Source: Odobenus rosmarus divergens
Taxonomy: Eukaryota > Chordata > Mammalia > Carnivora > Odobenidae
DNA: 64,000 nucleotides
Reading direction: 5' to 3'
Assembly (NCBI RefSeq): GCF_000321225.1
Contig: NW_004450285.1
Location: 4,740,971-4,804,970 of the forward strand
This document shows, in pieces, positions 33,620 through 43,312 of the stretch (position 1 is its first letter; each line of letters begins with the position of its first letter). The position numbers were made by a program, and so were the translations under genes. The notes under the pieces were generated by a model that was given only the letters and a program-made list of their open reading frames with translations, searched no databases and was not told the origin of the DNA.

Positions 33620-34811
33620 TCCTAAAATTTGTATGGAACCAGAAAAGACCCCAAACTGCCAGGAGAATGTTAAAAAAGAAAACCAAAGCTGGGGGCATCA
33701 CAATGCCTGACTTCAAGCTATATTACAAAGCAGTAGTCATCAAGACAGTATGGTATTGGCACAAAAACAAATAGATCAATGGAACAGAATAGAGACCTCA
33801 GAAATGGACCCTCAACTCTATGGTCAACTAGCCATCAGGGAAGTACAGGGAAATACAAATCAAAACCACAATGAGATACCTCCTTATATCAGCTAGTATG
33901 GCCAAAATTAACAAAACAGGAAACAGCAAGTGTTGGTGAGGTTGTGGAGAAAGGGGAACCCTCTTATACTGTTGGTGGGAATGCAAGTTGGTACAGCCAC
34001 TCTGTAAAACAGTATGGAGGTTCCTCAAGAGGCTAAAAATAGAGCTACTCTACAACCCAGCAATTGTACTACTAGGCATTTACCCCAAAAGACACAGATG
34101 TAGTAAAAAGAAGAGGCTTCTGAACCCCAGTGTTCATAGCAGCAATGTCCACAATACCCAAACTGTGGAAGGAGCCAAGATGCCCTTCAACGGATGAATG
34201 GATAAAGCGATGTGGTCCATATATACAATGCAATATTACTCAGCCATCAGAAAGGATGAATACCCACCATTTGCATTGACATGAATGGAATTGGAGGGTC
34301 TTATGCTAAGTGAAATAAGTCAAACAGAGAAAGACAATTATCATATGGTTTCACTCATGTGGAACATAAGGAATAGAGCAGAGGACCTCAGAGGAAGGGA
34401 GGGAAAACTGAATGGGAAGAAATCAGAGAGGGAAACAAACTATAAGAGACTCTGGACTCTGGGAAACAAACCGAGGGTTATAGAAGGGAGGGGGGTGGGG
34501 GGGATAGGATGACCAGGTGATGGGTATTAAGGAGGGCACATGTTGGGATGAGCACTGGGTGTTATATACAACTAATGAAACATTGAACACTACAACAAAA
34601 ATTTATGATGTACTATATGCTGGCTAACTGAATGTAATAAAAAAATTGAAATGAATTATGTTTGCAGCTTTTTTGATAAATTATTTAAATCCTAGTGACT
34701 CCAGAAAAACTGCTTTTTTTTTAATCATCAGTTAACTAAGTTGTTTTACTTGTAAAATGGTGTTACAGTTTTACATGTAGTTTTAAAAATGATATGTAGG
34801 AAAAATTTAGA

Positions 34812-35001
34812 GGGGCGCATGGGTGGCTCAGTCGTTAAGCGACTGCCTTTGGCTCAGGTCATGATCCCAGAGTCCTGGGATCAAGCCCCACATCGGGCTC
34901 TCTGCTCCATGGGAAGCCTGCTTCTCCCTCTCCCACTCCCCCTGCTTGTGTTCCCTCTCTCGCTGTGTCTCTCTCTGTCAAATTAATAAAAAAAACTTAA
35001 A
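34812..35001 (+). mobile_element. CAN-SINE
   Basis: 'GGGGCGCATGGGTGGCTCAG' to 'TCAAATTAATAAAAAAAACT' plus A-run. TSDs are AAAAATTTAGA and AAAAAGTTTAGA. Confidence 0.96.
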
Positions 35002-35219
35002 AAAAAAGTTTAGAAACCATTAAAAACTATATTTTTCTCTAGATTGTGGAGACCATTATGGTAAAGCTCTATTATATTTGGTCCAAATGTACAAATTTAG
35101 ACACCATCTAAATCCCAGAACTTATCTCCAATTAGAAGAAAATGCTGTTGAAGTGATAAAAGTGTCTCTGTGTCAGTAATGTTGAATAATTTGTTGTAAA
35201 CACTAACATATGAAATATA

Positions 35220-35560
35220 TTATCATCTTTTATTCATTCATTTCTTCCTTCCTTCATTTGTTCATTTAGAAAATATTTATGGTATATTCAATATAGTCCA
35301 GATCTGTGCTAGATGCTAGAACATCTAGTCAGCATCTGGTTGGGAGATTGACATTTTAAAAGATACGTAAGAAATAACATGACAAGGATTTTAACAGGAA
35401 AAAAAATACTAAGAAAACAAATGCTGTTACTGGGAAAGGACATTCAGACAAATTTGTTTTTCATCGTTTATCCAGTCACTCATTTATTCATTTAACAAAC
35501 ATTTATTGAACATTTAGTGTATGTCAAGCACAGTGCTAGATACTGTGTCCAAATAAGTCC
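35220..35560 (-). mobile_element. Two L2 LINE 3' ends in a row
   Basis: 'TTCATTCATTTCTTCCTTCC' / 'TTTAGAAAATATTTATGG' (35230-35285) and 'CACTCATTTATTCATTTAAC' / 'AACATTTATTGAACATTTAG' (35477-35520) are both antisense L2 3' ends, about 240 bases apart. Confidence 0.65.
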
Positions 35561-36040
35561 AAATCTTTGATTGTCTTTTACTACTTAATATGTGGCTTTT
35601 TGCTTCACTAATTACATCTCACATTTACCTTATTTTGAGTCAAAATTTTTATATGAATTTTGACAATGGAGAAAGTTCTGTTTTGTCTTCTTTGCCCAGC
35701 TTTTTTTTTTAATGATCTACCAAACACCTTGATGTTTTTAAAGCCCTACCTTGTAACTGAGGTTCTTCCCAAAAGGAATTCTGCTTCTCAAATTCAACCC
35801 TGTGACTAGGGGTTCCACCATATAGACACATATTTTCCAACACCTGCCTGCATCTATAAATTGTCTGTACTAAAATTCCTTTTTGCAAGTACCAAAAGAA
35901 AAATATAAGTGGTCAATATGCAAAATGTTCCTCATCTTAATGCAAAATGTTCTACATATCTAAAATTTAGTTAATTTTATTTAAGATGAGATACCATTTT
36001 TTTGCCATTAATTGAGCATAGTTAAAAACAGTACTTTCTA
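35561..36040. other. No feature recognised
   Basis: Unique AT-rich DNA with a T-run near 35701. Confidence 0.4.
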
Positions 36041-36077
36041 GGGGTACCTGGGTGGTTCAGTCAGTAAAGTGTCTGCC
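36041..36077 (+). mobile_element. CAN-SINE head only (37 bp)
   Basis: 'GGGGTACCTGGGTGGTTCAG' and 'AGTAAAGTGTCTGCC' are the first part of the SINE head. It stops at the T-rich 3' end of the neighbouring reverse L1. The remaining SINE part was not found on the other side of that L1. Confidence 0.8.
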
Positions 36078-36575
36078 TTTTTTTCAATTTTTTAAATTTA
36101 AAAAAGTTTTTATTAATTATTAATTACATTAATTCCAGTTAGTTAAATACAGTGTAATATTAGTTTCAGGTATACAATTTAGTGATTCAGCACTTCCATA
36201 CAACATCAGGTACTCATCACAACAAGTGCCCTCCTTAGTCCCCATCAACTATTTGACCCATCCCCACACTCACCTCCCCTCTGGCAACCATCAGTTTGTT
36301 CTCTTAACTGTCTTAAAGTCTCTCTTAACAGACTTAAGAGTCTGTTTCTGTTTTGCCTCTCCGTCTCTTTCTTTTGCCCCCATTGCTCATTTGTTTTGTT
36401 TCTCAAATTCCACATACAAGTGAAATCATATAGTATTTGTCTTTCTCTGACTTATTTCGCTTAGCATAATACTCTCTATTCCATCCACATCATTGCAAAT
36501 GACAAGATTTTGTTCTTTTTTATGACTGAGCAATATTCTAGTGTGTGCATGTATGTGTGTGTACAATATATATGT

Positions 36576-36866
36576 ACAGAAAATTATTTTGGGGAGCAAA
36601 ATTGTTTTTAATTTTTTTAAACAAATACACCAAAGAATCGTGTAATGTTGCCAGCATTAGATGCACTCCTGGGCCACAATTCTGCACATTCCTTTGCAAC
36701 TGGTTTTGTGATAGCAGAACCTTTCATTTCGCCTTTATTATTTACCATGACCCCTGCGTTATCTTCAAAATAGAGAAACAAACCATCTTTTCTCTAGTAT
36801 GACTTTCATTGTCAAATTACCACTGCAGGATGTACCTTCTTTCTGAGCTCTGGATTGCCTTTCTAT
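36576..36866 (-). pseudogene. RPL23: Processed RPL23 pseudogene, 5'-truncated
   Basis: The reverse strand reads as the C-terminal half of ribosomal protein L23 (uL14). The series is 'KKGNPELRKKVHP', then a damaged 'AVVI' stretch, then '[20 protein letters not shown]', '[18 protein letters not shown]' and 'SASNAGNI', with small frame problems. Human-type RPL23 is 140 residues; about residues 68-140 are present. The natural stop TGA has become CGA (36638-36640). A short 3' UTR with AATTAAA and A-rich DNA follows. It has no introns and sits inside an L1, which fits L1-mediated retrocopying. Confidence 0.88.
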
Positions 36867-37332
36867 AAATATTACCTCTTTATCCATTCTTCAGTCAATG
36901 GACATTTGGGCTACTTCCATAATTTGATCATTGTAGATAATGCTGCTATAAACATTAGGGTGGAAGTATCCTTTTTAATTACTATTTTTTGTATTCTTTA
37001 GGTAAATACATAGTAGTGCATTGCTGGATCTTAGGGTAGTTCTATTTTTAACTTTTTGAGGAACCTCCATACTGTTTTCCAGAGTGGCTATACCAGTTTG
37101 CATTCCCACCAACAGTACAGAAGGGTTCCCCTTTCTCCACATCCTCACCAACACTTGTTGTTTCTTGTGTTGTTAATTTTAGCCATTCTGACAGGTGTGA
37201 GGTGATGTCTCATTGTAGTTTGATTTGCATTTCCCTGATGATAAGTGATGTTGAGTATTTTTTCATGTGTCAGTTGGCAATCTATATGTATTCTTTGGAA
37301 AAATGTCTATTCATGTCTTCTGCCCATTTTTT

Positions 37333-37711
37333 GTGATATATAACAGCTTATTTTGCCCTTTAACAAAGTAATATATATATAATACACACATATATACACA
37401 CACATTTATATACACACGTATATATATATTTAAAAACATTTTAAAAATGAATGGTAATAACAATAGCAACACTTCAATGGCACCTATTACATCCTAGTAA
37501 TGTTCCAAGTGCTTTACTTATATTCACTCATTTTAATTCTGAAAGTAAACCTATGGAGTACTGTCATTATTATTCCTAATTTACAGATAAAGAGACCGAG
37601 GCACTGGGGGCTAGGTAAATATCCAAGGTCATGATTAAACTGTATTCAAACTCTAGCTGGCTACAGGGTCTATGCTCATAATCACTATTCAAATCATGTC
37701 TCTAAATACAT
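37333..37711 (-). mobile_element. MIR-containing segment inserted in L1
   Basis: The L1 text breaks after TTCTGCCCATTTTT (to 37332) and restarts with TTCTGCCCTTTTT (37711 on), a direct repeat like a TSD. The roughly 380-base insert has an AT/AC microsatellite (37371-37428). It is followed by antisense MIR: 'AAGTGCTTTACTTATATTCA', 'TTTACAGATAAAGAGACCGA', 'CAAGGTCATGATTAAACTGT'. MIR is far older than this L1, so the block must have been copied in later. Confidence 0.75.
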
Positions 37712-38149
37712 TCTGCCCTTTTTAAATTGGGTTATTGGTTTTTTGGGTGTTGAGTTGTATAAGTTCTTTATATATTTTGGATACTAATCCTTTATCAGAT
37801 ATATCATTAGCAAATATCTTCTCCCATTCAGTAGGCTGCCTTTTAGTTTTGTTGGTTGTTTCCTTTACTGTGCAGATATTTATTTTGTTGAATTCCCAAT
37901 AGTTTATTTTTGCTTTGTTGCTCTTGTCTCAGGAGACATTTCTAGTAAGAAGTTGCTACGGCTGATGTCAAAGAGGTTACTGCCTATGTTCTCCTCTAGG
38001 ATTTTGATGGTTTCATGTCTCATATTTAGGTTTTTAACCCATTTTTAATTTTTGTGTAGTATAAGAAAGTGGTCCAATTTCATTCTTTTGCATGTTGCTG
38101 TCCAGTTTTCCCAACACCATTTGTTGAAGAGACTGGCAGTTGATGGGTT

Positions 38150-38671
38150 TTTTTTTAAATTGTACTTTTAAATATTGCTTCTTTTCCTTCTATCTTGCGT
38201 TGTTTCCAATTAAACAACTTCTGTCATCCTTAGTTTTGTTCCTCTATGCATAATGTCTTTGTTCTCTATGTTTAAGATTTCTTTTTGTCACTGGTTTTGA
38301 ACATATTTTTATATTATGACTTGTGGCAGTTTTCTTCATGTTTGTTGTGCTTGGGGTTTGTTGCGCTTGCATCAGGGGGTCTATAGTTTAATGAAGAATG
38401 GAAAAACTTCAGTCATCATTACCTCAAATATCTTTTCAGGCTTATACCTCCTCTCTTTGGGAGACTTTGATTATAAGTATCCTAGGCCACTTGAAGTTGT
38501 TCCAGTCATTAATTTGTCCTCTTTTCACCTTTTAATATTCTTTTTCTCTCTGTGTATTTCATATGGGAAGTTTCTATTACAATATCTTCAAATTTACTAA
38601 TCTTTTTTTCCTCAAAGTCTATCTGATATTAATCTTATTCATTGTAGTAGTTTTCATCTCAGACTTAATAG
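38150..38671 (-). mobile_element. Old L1 5'-region fragment, left part
   Basis: 'ATTTCATATGGGAAGTTTCT' and 'ATCTTCAAATTTACTAATCT' follow an antisense passage common to the 5' part of old L1 (L1M-class) elements. It continues at 39458 after the L1 inserted at 38672. Confidence 0.5.
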
Positions 38672-39457
38672 ATTTTTTAATTATAATTTTTTATGTTATG
38701 TCACCATACAGTACATCATTAGTTTTTGATGTAGTGTTCCATGATGCATCATTTGCATATAATACCCAGTGCTCCATGCAATACGTGCCCTCCTTAATAC
38801 CCATCACCATGCTCACCCATCCCCTGCCCCCCTCTAAAACCCTCAGTTTGATTCCCGGAGTCCATAGTCTCTCATGGTTCATCTCCCCCTCCAATCCCCC
38901 CCCTTCATTTTCCCTTCCTTCTCCTAATGTCCTACATGCTATTCCTTATGTTCCAGAGATAAGTGAAACCATATGATAATTGACTTTCTCTGCTTGACTT
39001 ATTTCACTTAGCATAATCTCCTCCAGTCCCATCCATGTTGATGTAAAAGTTGGGTATTCATCCTTTCTGATGGCTGAGTAATATTCCATTGTATATATGG
39101 ACTGCATCTTCTTTATCCATTCGTTTGGTGAAGGGCATCTCAGCTCCTTCCACAGTTTGGCTATTGTGGACATTGCTGCTATGAACATTGGGGTGCATAT
39201 GGCCCTTCTTTTCACTACATCTGTATCTTTGGGGTAAATACCCAGTAGTGTAATTGCTGGGTCATAGGGTAGCTCTATTTTTAACTTTTTGAGGAATTTC
39301 CAGATATTTTCCAAAGTGGCTGTATGAACTTGCATTCCCACCAACAGTGTAAGAGGCTTCCCCTTTCTCCACAACCTCTCCAACATTTGTTGTTTCTTGT
39401 CTTGTCAATTTTTGCCATTCTAACTGGTGTAAGGTGGTATCTCAGTGTGGTTTTTAT
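38672..39457 (-). mobile_element. Young L1 LINE, 5'-truncated (0.8 kb)
   Basis: The 3' UTR landmarks are 'GTCACCATACAGTACATC', 'AATACCCAGTGCTCCATGCA' and 'GTGCCCTCCTTAATACCCAT'. The open ORF2 C-terminus then runs from 39386 to 38946. It splits an older L1, so it is the younger of the two. Confidence 0.94.
38946..39386 (-). pseudogene. L1 ORF2 C-terminal remnant, open for 146 codons
   Basis: It reads through '[19 protein letters not shown]', '[19 protein letters not shown]', 'EWIKKMQSIYTMEYYSAI' and 'WMGLEEIMLSEISQAEK' without a stop, as in intact carnivore ORF2. It is only the last tenth of the protein. Confidence 0.93.
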
Positions 39458-39960
39458 TTGAATCAGTAGACGTTTGAAGGTGTTTTTAAAATATTTTCCA
39501 TGTTTCTACTTAAATTTGTGATTACAGTTATAAAAACTGTTCTATCTTTTTCTACTAATCCTTACATCTGTGTTACTTCTGAGTCCATTTATTAATTGAC
39601 TTTTCCCTCATTATGAGTCATTTCTGCCTCTCTGCATGCCTCGTAATTTTTGATTGGATGCCAAGCATTATGAATTTTAACTTGAGTTCTAGATATGTTT
39701 GTATTTCTATAAGTCTTCTTGAACTTTTTTCTGGGCTACAGTCAGGGTTCTTGGAAACAGTTTGATCCTTTTATGATTTGTTGGGTTAGACCAGAGCAAT
39801 ATTTAGTCTTAGCCTAATTATTCCCCACTGCTAGGGCAAAATACTTCTGATTAAACATTTCTAATGTTCCATGATAACAAGGTTTGCAAGTCTCACTGTT
39901 GTGGAAAAGGAATTATTCCTGGCCTTCTTTGCGTATTATTGACTGCCCCCTCTAATCATT
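39458..39960 (-). mobile_element. Old L1 5'-region fragment, right part
   Basis: 'TCTGCATGCCTCGTAATTTT', 'GATTGGATGCCAAGCATTAT', 'GGAAACAGTTTGATCCTTTT' and 'CTAATTATTCCCCACTGCTA' are the continuation of the element at 38150-38671. The exact family (L1M or HAL1-like) is uncertain. Confidence 0.5.
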
Positions 39961-40137
39961 TAGGATGGTTCTTTTCCCACCATTGTATAATTTCCTTGTA
40001 ACATGTGCTGAATATTTGAAGTGGACTCTGAAGATCTCCTGAGTTTTTTCTGTGTATAGCTTCTTCTTCTTTGATACCTTGCCCTGTAAGCTCTTGCCCC
40101 TTTGGTGTCCTTAGACTCTCATGAGACTCTGTCACCT

Positions 40138-40290
40138 CAACTCAGGAAGTACAGGTGAAGGGGATTAAGACTACACTTATGATGAACACTGAATAATGAT
40201 GTATAGAATTGCTGAATCACTATATTGTACACCTGAAACTAATATAATACTGTATGTTAACTATACTGGAATTAAAATAAAAAAAACTTT
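40138..40290 (+). mobile_element. L1 3' end fragment
   Basis: 'GGTGAAGGGGATTAAGACTA', 'TGAATCACTATATTGTACAC' and 'CTATACTGGAATTAAAATAA' plus A-tail are the 3' UTR of a carnivore L1 subfamily that recurs at 51245-51430. Confidence 0.85.
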
Positions 40291-40470
40291 ATTTTTTTAA
40301 AGATTTTATTTATTTGAGAAAGAGAGAGAGCAGGAATGGGGGTAGGGGTTGAGGGACAAGCAGACTCCCTGCTGAACAGGGAGCCCAACGTGGGGCTCAG
40401 TCCCAGGACCCTGAGATCATGACCTGAGCTAAAAGCAGGTACTTAACCAACTGAGCCACCCAGGTGCCCC
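40291..40470 (-). mobile_element. CAN-SINE inserted in an L1 A-tail
   Basis: 'AAAGATTTTATTTATTTGAG' to 'CAACTGAGCCACCCAGGTGC'. The TSD TTAAAATAAAAAA / CTAAAATAAAAAA comes from the A-tail of the L1 to its left, so the SINE used that tail as its target. Confidence 0.94.
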
Positions 40471-40796
40471 TAAAATAAAAAACTAAAAAAAATCTTTGTG
40501 GAAAGATAAGTATATTTATATATATATGATTGGAATGAGAAATGACTGTAGGAAAATTTTCTCATGGGGATCTTTGTGTATCTCACAGAGGACCAGTTCA
40601 TTTAAATTTTGGAGATTTGGTTTAACCTTTTGCCTAAATTGTAGTATCAAAATTCTTTTGTTCATTTGATACATTTAGTAGGAAAGTAATTATAGCCACT
40701 AGGTAGAAAAAGTAAGTGTGTGTATATTTTGTATGTGACTAATAATCACTATGCCCCCAGATTATTTTCCATGAGTTCCTCATATTGCAATATAAG

Positions 40797-41060
40797 TCAA
40801 TTTTATTGAAGTATAATTTAATTATGGTAAGATGTACCTATTTTCAATATAATGTTGTGTGAGTTTTGGTAAATTTATGCACCTTTGTAAGATGACCACA
40901 GTCAAAAAGTAGAAATTTCCGTTATTGAAAAGCTCCCCTTTACACATTTGCAAGTAACTCCCACCCTTGGGCCCAATCAAATGTCAACTTATTTCTATAA
41001 GTACAAATTAATTTTGACTGTTTTAAAATTTTACCTAGATGGAATCATACTATTTATACA
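40797..41060 (-). mobile_element. Old L1 3' UTR fragment
   Basis: 'TTTTATTGAAGTATAATTTA', 'GTGTGAGTTTTGGTAAATTT' and 'CCTAGATGGAATCATACTAT' match antisense 3' UTR of L1M-class elements. Confidence 0.6.
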
Positions 41061-41259
41061 TGAAAAGTACACACTTCATGCTTTTTTATCAATATGATCT
41101 ATGTTCATTTTAAGTAAACTCAAATAATATAAAGCAGGAGAAAATAATATTTCAAATATCATTCCAAACCATACCACCCAGTTTTATACATGTTATATAA
41201 GGACATGGTAATGATTTATTTCATGATAAATCTAGATAATTGTTTTAATGTTTACTTTC

Positions 41260-41490
41260 TTCCCTGAATTAGTGCATGTTTTATTTGCCTGTTTCTATCC
41301 AACTTGAAGGATAATTTTTGTCTTAGGTAGGTACTGAATCAAAGTGTCTTTCCTAGAAATTTTTGGAAGTTATTCCATATCTTCTGGCATTGATTGTTGC
41401 TTCGATGATATCTGAGATTAGTCTAGATTTAATTTTTCTCTCTTGTAGGTGATTTACTTTTTGTACCTGGATGTCACAAGTCTTCCTTTA
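41260..41490 (-). mobile_element. Possible old L1 5'-region fragment
   Basis: 'CTTCTGGCATTGATTGTTGC' and 'TTTTCTCTCTTGTAGGTGAT' resemble the antisense 5' part of old L1s (compare 45410-45560). Confidence 0.4.
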
Positions 41491-41982
41491 ATTTTTTTGT
41501 TTTTTATTGAGGTATAATTGACATATTATATTAGTTTCAGGTATACAATATAATGATTTGATATTTGTATATGCTTACGAATTGATCATCACAATTAAGT
41601 CTAGTTTCCCCATATAAAGCTACATAATATTCAATACAATATTATTGACTATACTCACCAACCTGTACATTATATCTCTCATCATGACTTATTTATTTTA
41701 TGACTGGAAGTTTGTACTTTTTTACCATGTTCTCACATTTCACCTACCCTCAACCCCCTCCCCTCTGATGTCCATCAGTCTGCATCTATGAGTTGGTTTT
41801 GTTTAGTTTTTTAAATTCCATATGTAAGTGAAGTCATATGGTATGTGTCTTTCTCTGTGACTTAATTCACTTAACATAATACACTCAAGACATATCCATG
41901 TTGTTGCAAAAGGCAATATTTCCTTCTTTTTATGTCTGAGTAGTATTCCACTGAGTAAAGTACCATGTCTTCTTTCTACATT

Positions 41983-42439
41983 TGTAGGAGTGCGGACAAC
42001 ACTGACTCCATCTTTGGCCCTTCCTGTTCCAGACCCATTGGAATTTAATATATACCCTGACCAGAATTCAAGAAAGCTTGTTCTGACCTTCCCTAGAGTA
42101 GCACACATAATGCACCACTTTAGTAGAGATGACTGGCATACAGAGGGTGTCACTTCACACAACTAGTAGAGATCCTCTGGCACTCTAGATGGTGCCACTG
42201 TAGGTAATTATCCTTTGACCTCACCACAATGCCCCTTCACTCTATAAAAGCTGTGGATTCAGGTCCAGATTGGATGGAGAATAGCACCTAGATCATCTGT
42301 CCACCCACTCCCTCTGTCAGTAAGTTACCTGAATAAAACTCTGTGTAAATGGTATGGAGTGGCTTTGTCTTTCAGTCTCAAAGTGCCTTCTCAGTTCAGT
42401 TCAGAGGATACTTTGCTGACCTTCCTCCATCTTCTAACA
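41983..42439 (+). mobile_element. Solo LTR, ERV1-like (457 bp)
   Basis: It begins TGTAGGAGTGCGGACAAC and ends TCTTCTAACA. It carries a TATA box (CTCTATAAAAG, 42240-42250) and AATAAA (42332-42337) about 90 bases downstream, the order expected for U3-R. The flanks are ACATT before and CCATT after (5 bp, one mismatch), and the L1 text continues cleanly across. No internal retroviral sequence is present. The 119-codon reverse frame over it is a shadow. Confidence 0.85.
42240..42250 (+). promoter_or_regulatory. LTR TATA box
   Basis: CTCTATAAAAG inside the solo LTR. With AATAAA at 42332 it defines LTR orientation. Activity today is unknown. Confidence 0.6.
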
Positions 42440-43109
42440 CCATTCATCCATTGATAGACACTTTGGTTCTTTCCATATCTTGGCTATTGTGAGTAAAGCA
42501 GCAGTAAACAGAGGGGTGAATATATCTTTTCAAATTACTGTTTTCATTTCTAGAGATAAAAACCCAGAAGTAGAATTATTAGATCATATGGTAGTTCTGT
42601 TTTTAGTTTTCTGAGAGAGCTCCATACTGCTTTCCATACTGGCTGCGTCAGTTTACATTCCCACCAACAGTGCATGAAGGTTCCCTTTTCTCCACACCCT
42701 CACCAATACTTGTTATTTCTTGTCTTTCTGATAATAACCATTCTAACAATATGAAATGATATCACATTATGATTTTGATTTGCATTTCCCTGATGATCAG
42801 TGATGTTGATAATTTTTTCATGTACTTGTTGGCCATCTGTATGTCTTCATTGAAAAAATGTCTACTCAGATCCACTGCCCATTTTTTGATTAGATTGTTT
42901 AGGGTTTTTTGTCATTGAGTTGTAGAAGTTCATTATACAATTTCAGTATTAACCCTTTACTGGATATATGATTTCCACATATCTAACCTCATTCAGTAGG
43001 TTGCCTTTTTATTTTGTTTTTTCCTTTGCTTGTGCAGAAGCTTTTTAGTTTGATAGAGTCCCATATGTTTATTTTTGCTTTCTTGCCATTGCTTTTAGAA
43101 TCAGATCCA

Positions 43110-43312
43110 GGGGTGCCTGGGTGGCTCAGTCAGTTAAGCATCTGTTCAGCTCAGGATCTTGATCTCAGGGTCCTGGGATTGAGCCATACATCGGGCTTCC
43201 TACTCAGTGGGGAGTCTGCATCTCCATCCCCCTCTGCCCTCCCACCTCACTCGTGATCTCCATCTCTCTGTCTCTCTCTCTCTCTCAAATAAATAAATAA
43301 AATCTAAAAAAA
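43110..43312 (+). mobile_element. CAN-SINE inside the long L1
   Basis: 'GGGTGCCTGGGTGGCTCAG' to AAATAAATAAATAAAATCT plus A-tail. TSD AATCAGATCCA on both sides, the L1 target being 'TTTAGAATCAGATCC'. The head has lost a few bases ('GCATCTGTTCAGCTCAGGAT'). Confidence 0.96.

Larger units (their letters stand above)
31380..34645 (+). mobile_element. L1 LINE with inverted 5' part (twin priming)
   Basis: Two oppositely oriented halves of a single L1 meet at about 33592-33600. The left half (31380-33595) is ORF2 in reverse, from mid-endonuclease to just past RT. The right half (33597-34645) is forward and begins with the ORF2 passage that follows directly ('TCCTAAAATTTGTATGGAAC'), then the C-terminus, 3' UTR and a short A-tail. 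Only a few tens of bases seem lost at the join. The right half also jumps at about 33828-33842 from 'ATGGTCAACTAGCCATCAGG' to the 'AAATACAAATCAAAACCAC' passage, an internal deletion of several hundred bases. The TSD is not convincing. Confidence 0.9.
36078..38135 (-). mobile_element. L1 LINE, 5'-truncated, holding two inserts
   Basis: The 3' UTR starts at the left ('AATTCCAGTTAGTTAAATAC', 'ACAAGTGCCCTCCTTAGTCC'). The ORF2 C-terminus runs leftward from about 38.1 kb. It is interrupted by an RPL23 processed pseudogene (about 36576-36866) and by a MIR-bearing segment (37333-37711). It ends at 'CAACACCATTTGTTGAAGAG'. Confidence 0.92.

Noticed and set aside
38563..38976. Forward open frame of 137 codons
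   Set aside because: It crosses from an old L1 region into the antisense 3' UTR of a young L1; the real coding strand there is the reverse.
41803..42162. Reverse open frame of 119 codons
   Set aside because: It lies across L1 3' sequence and the forward-oriented solo LTR, so it is a shadow.
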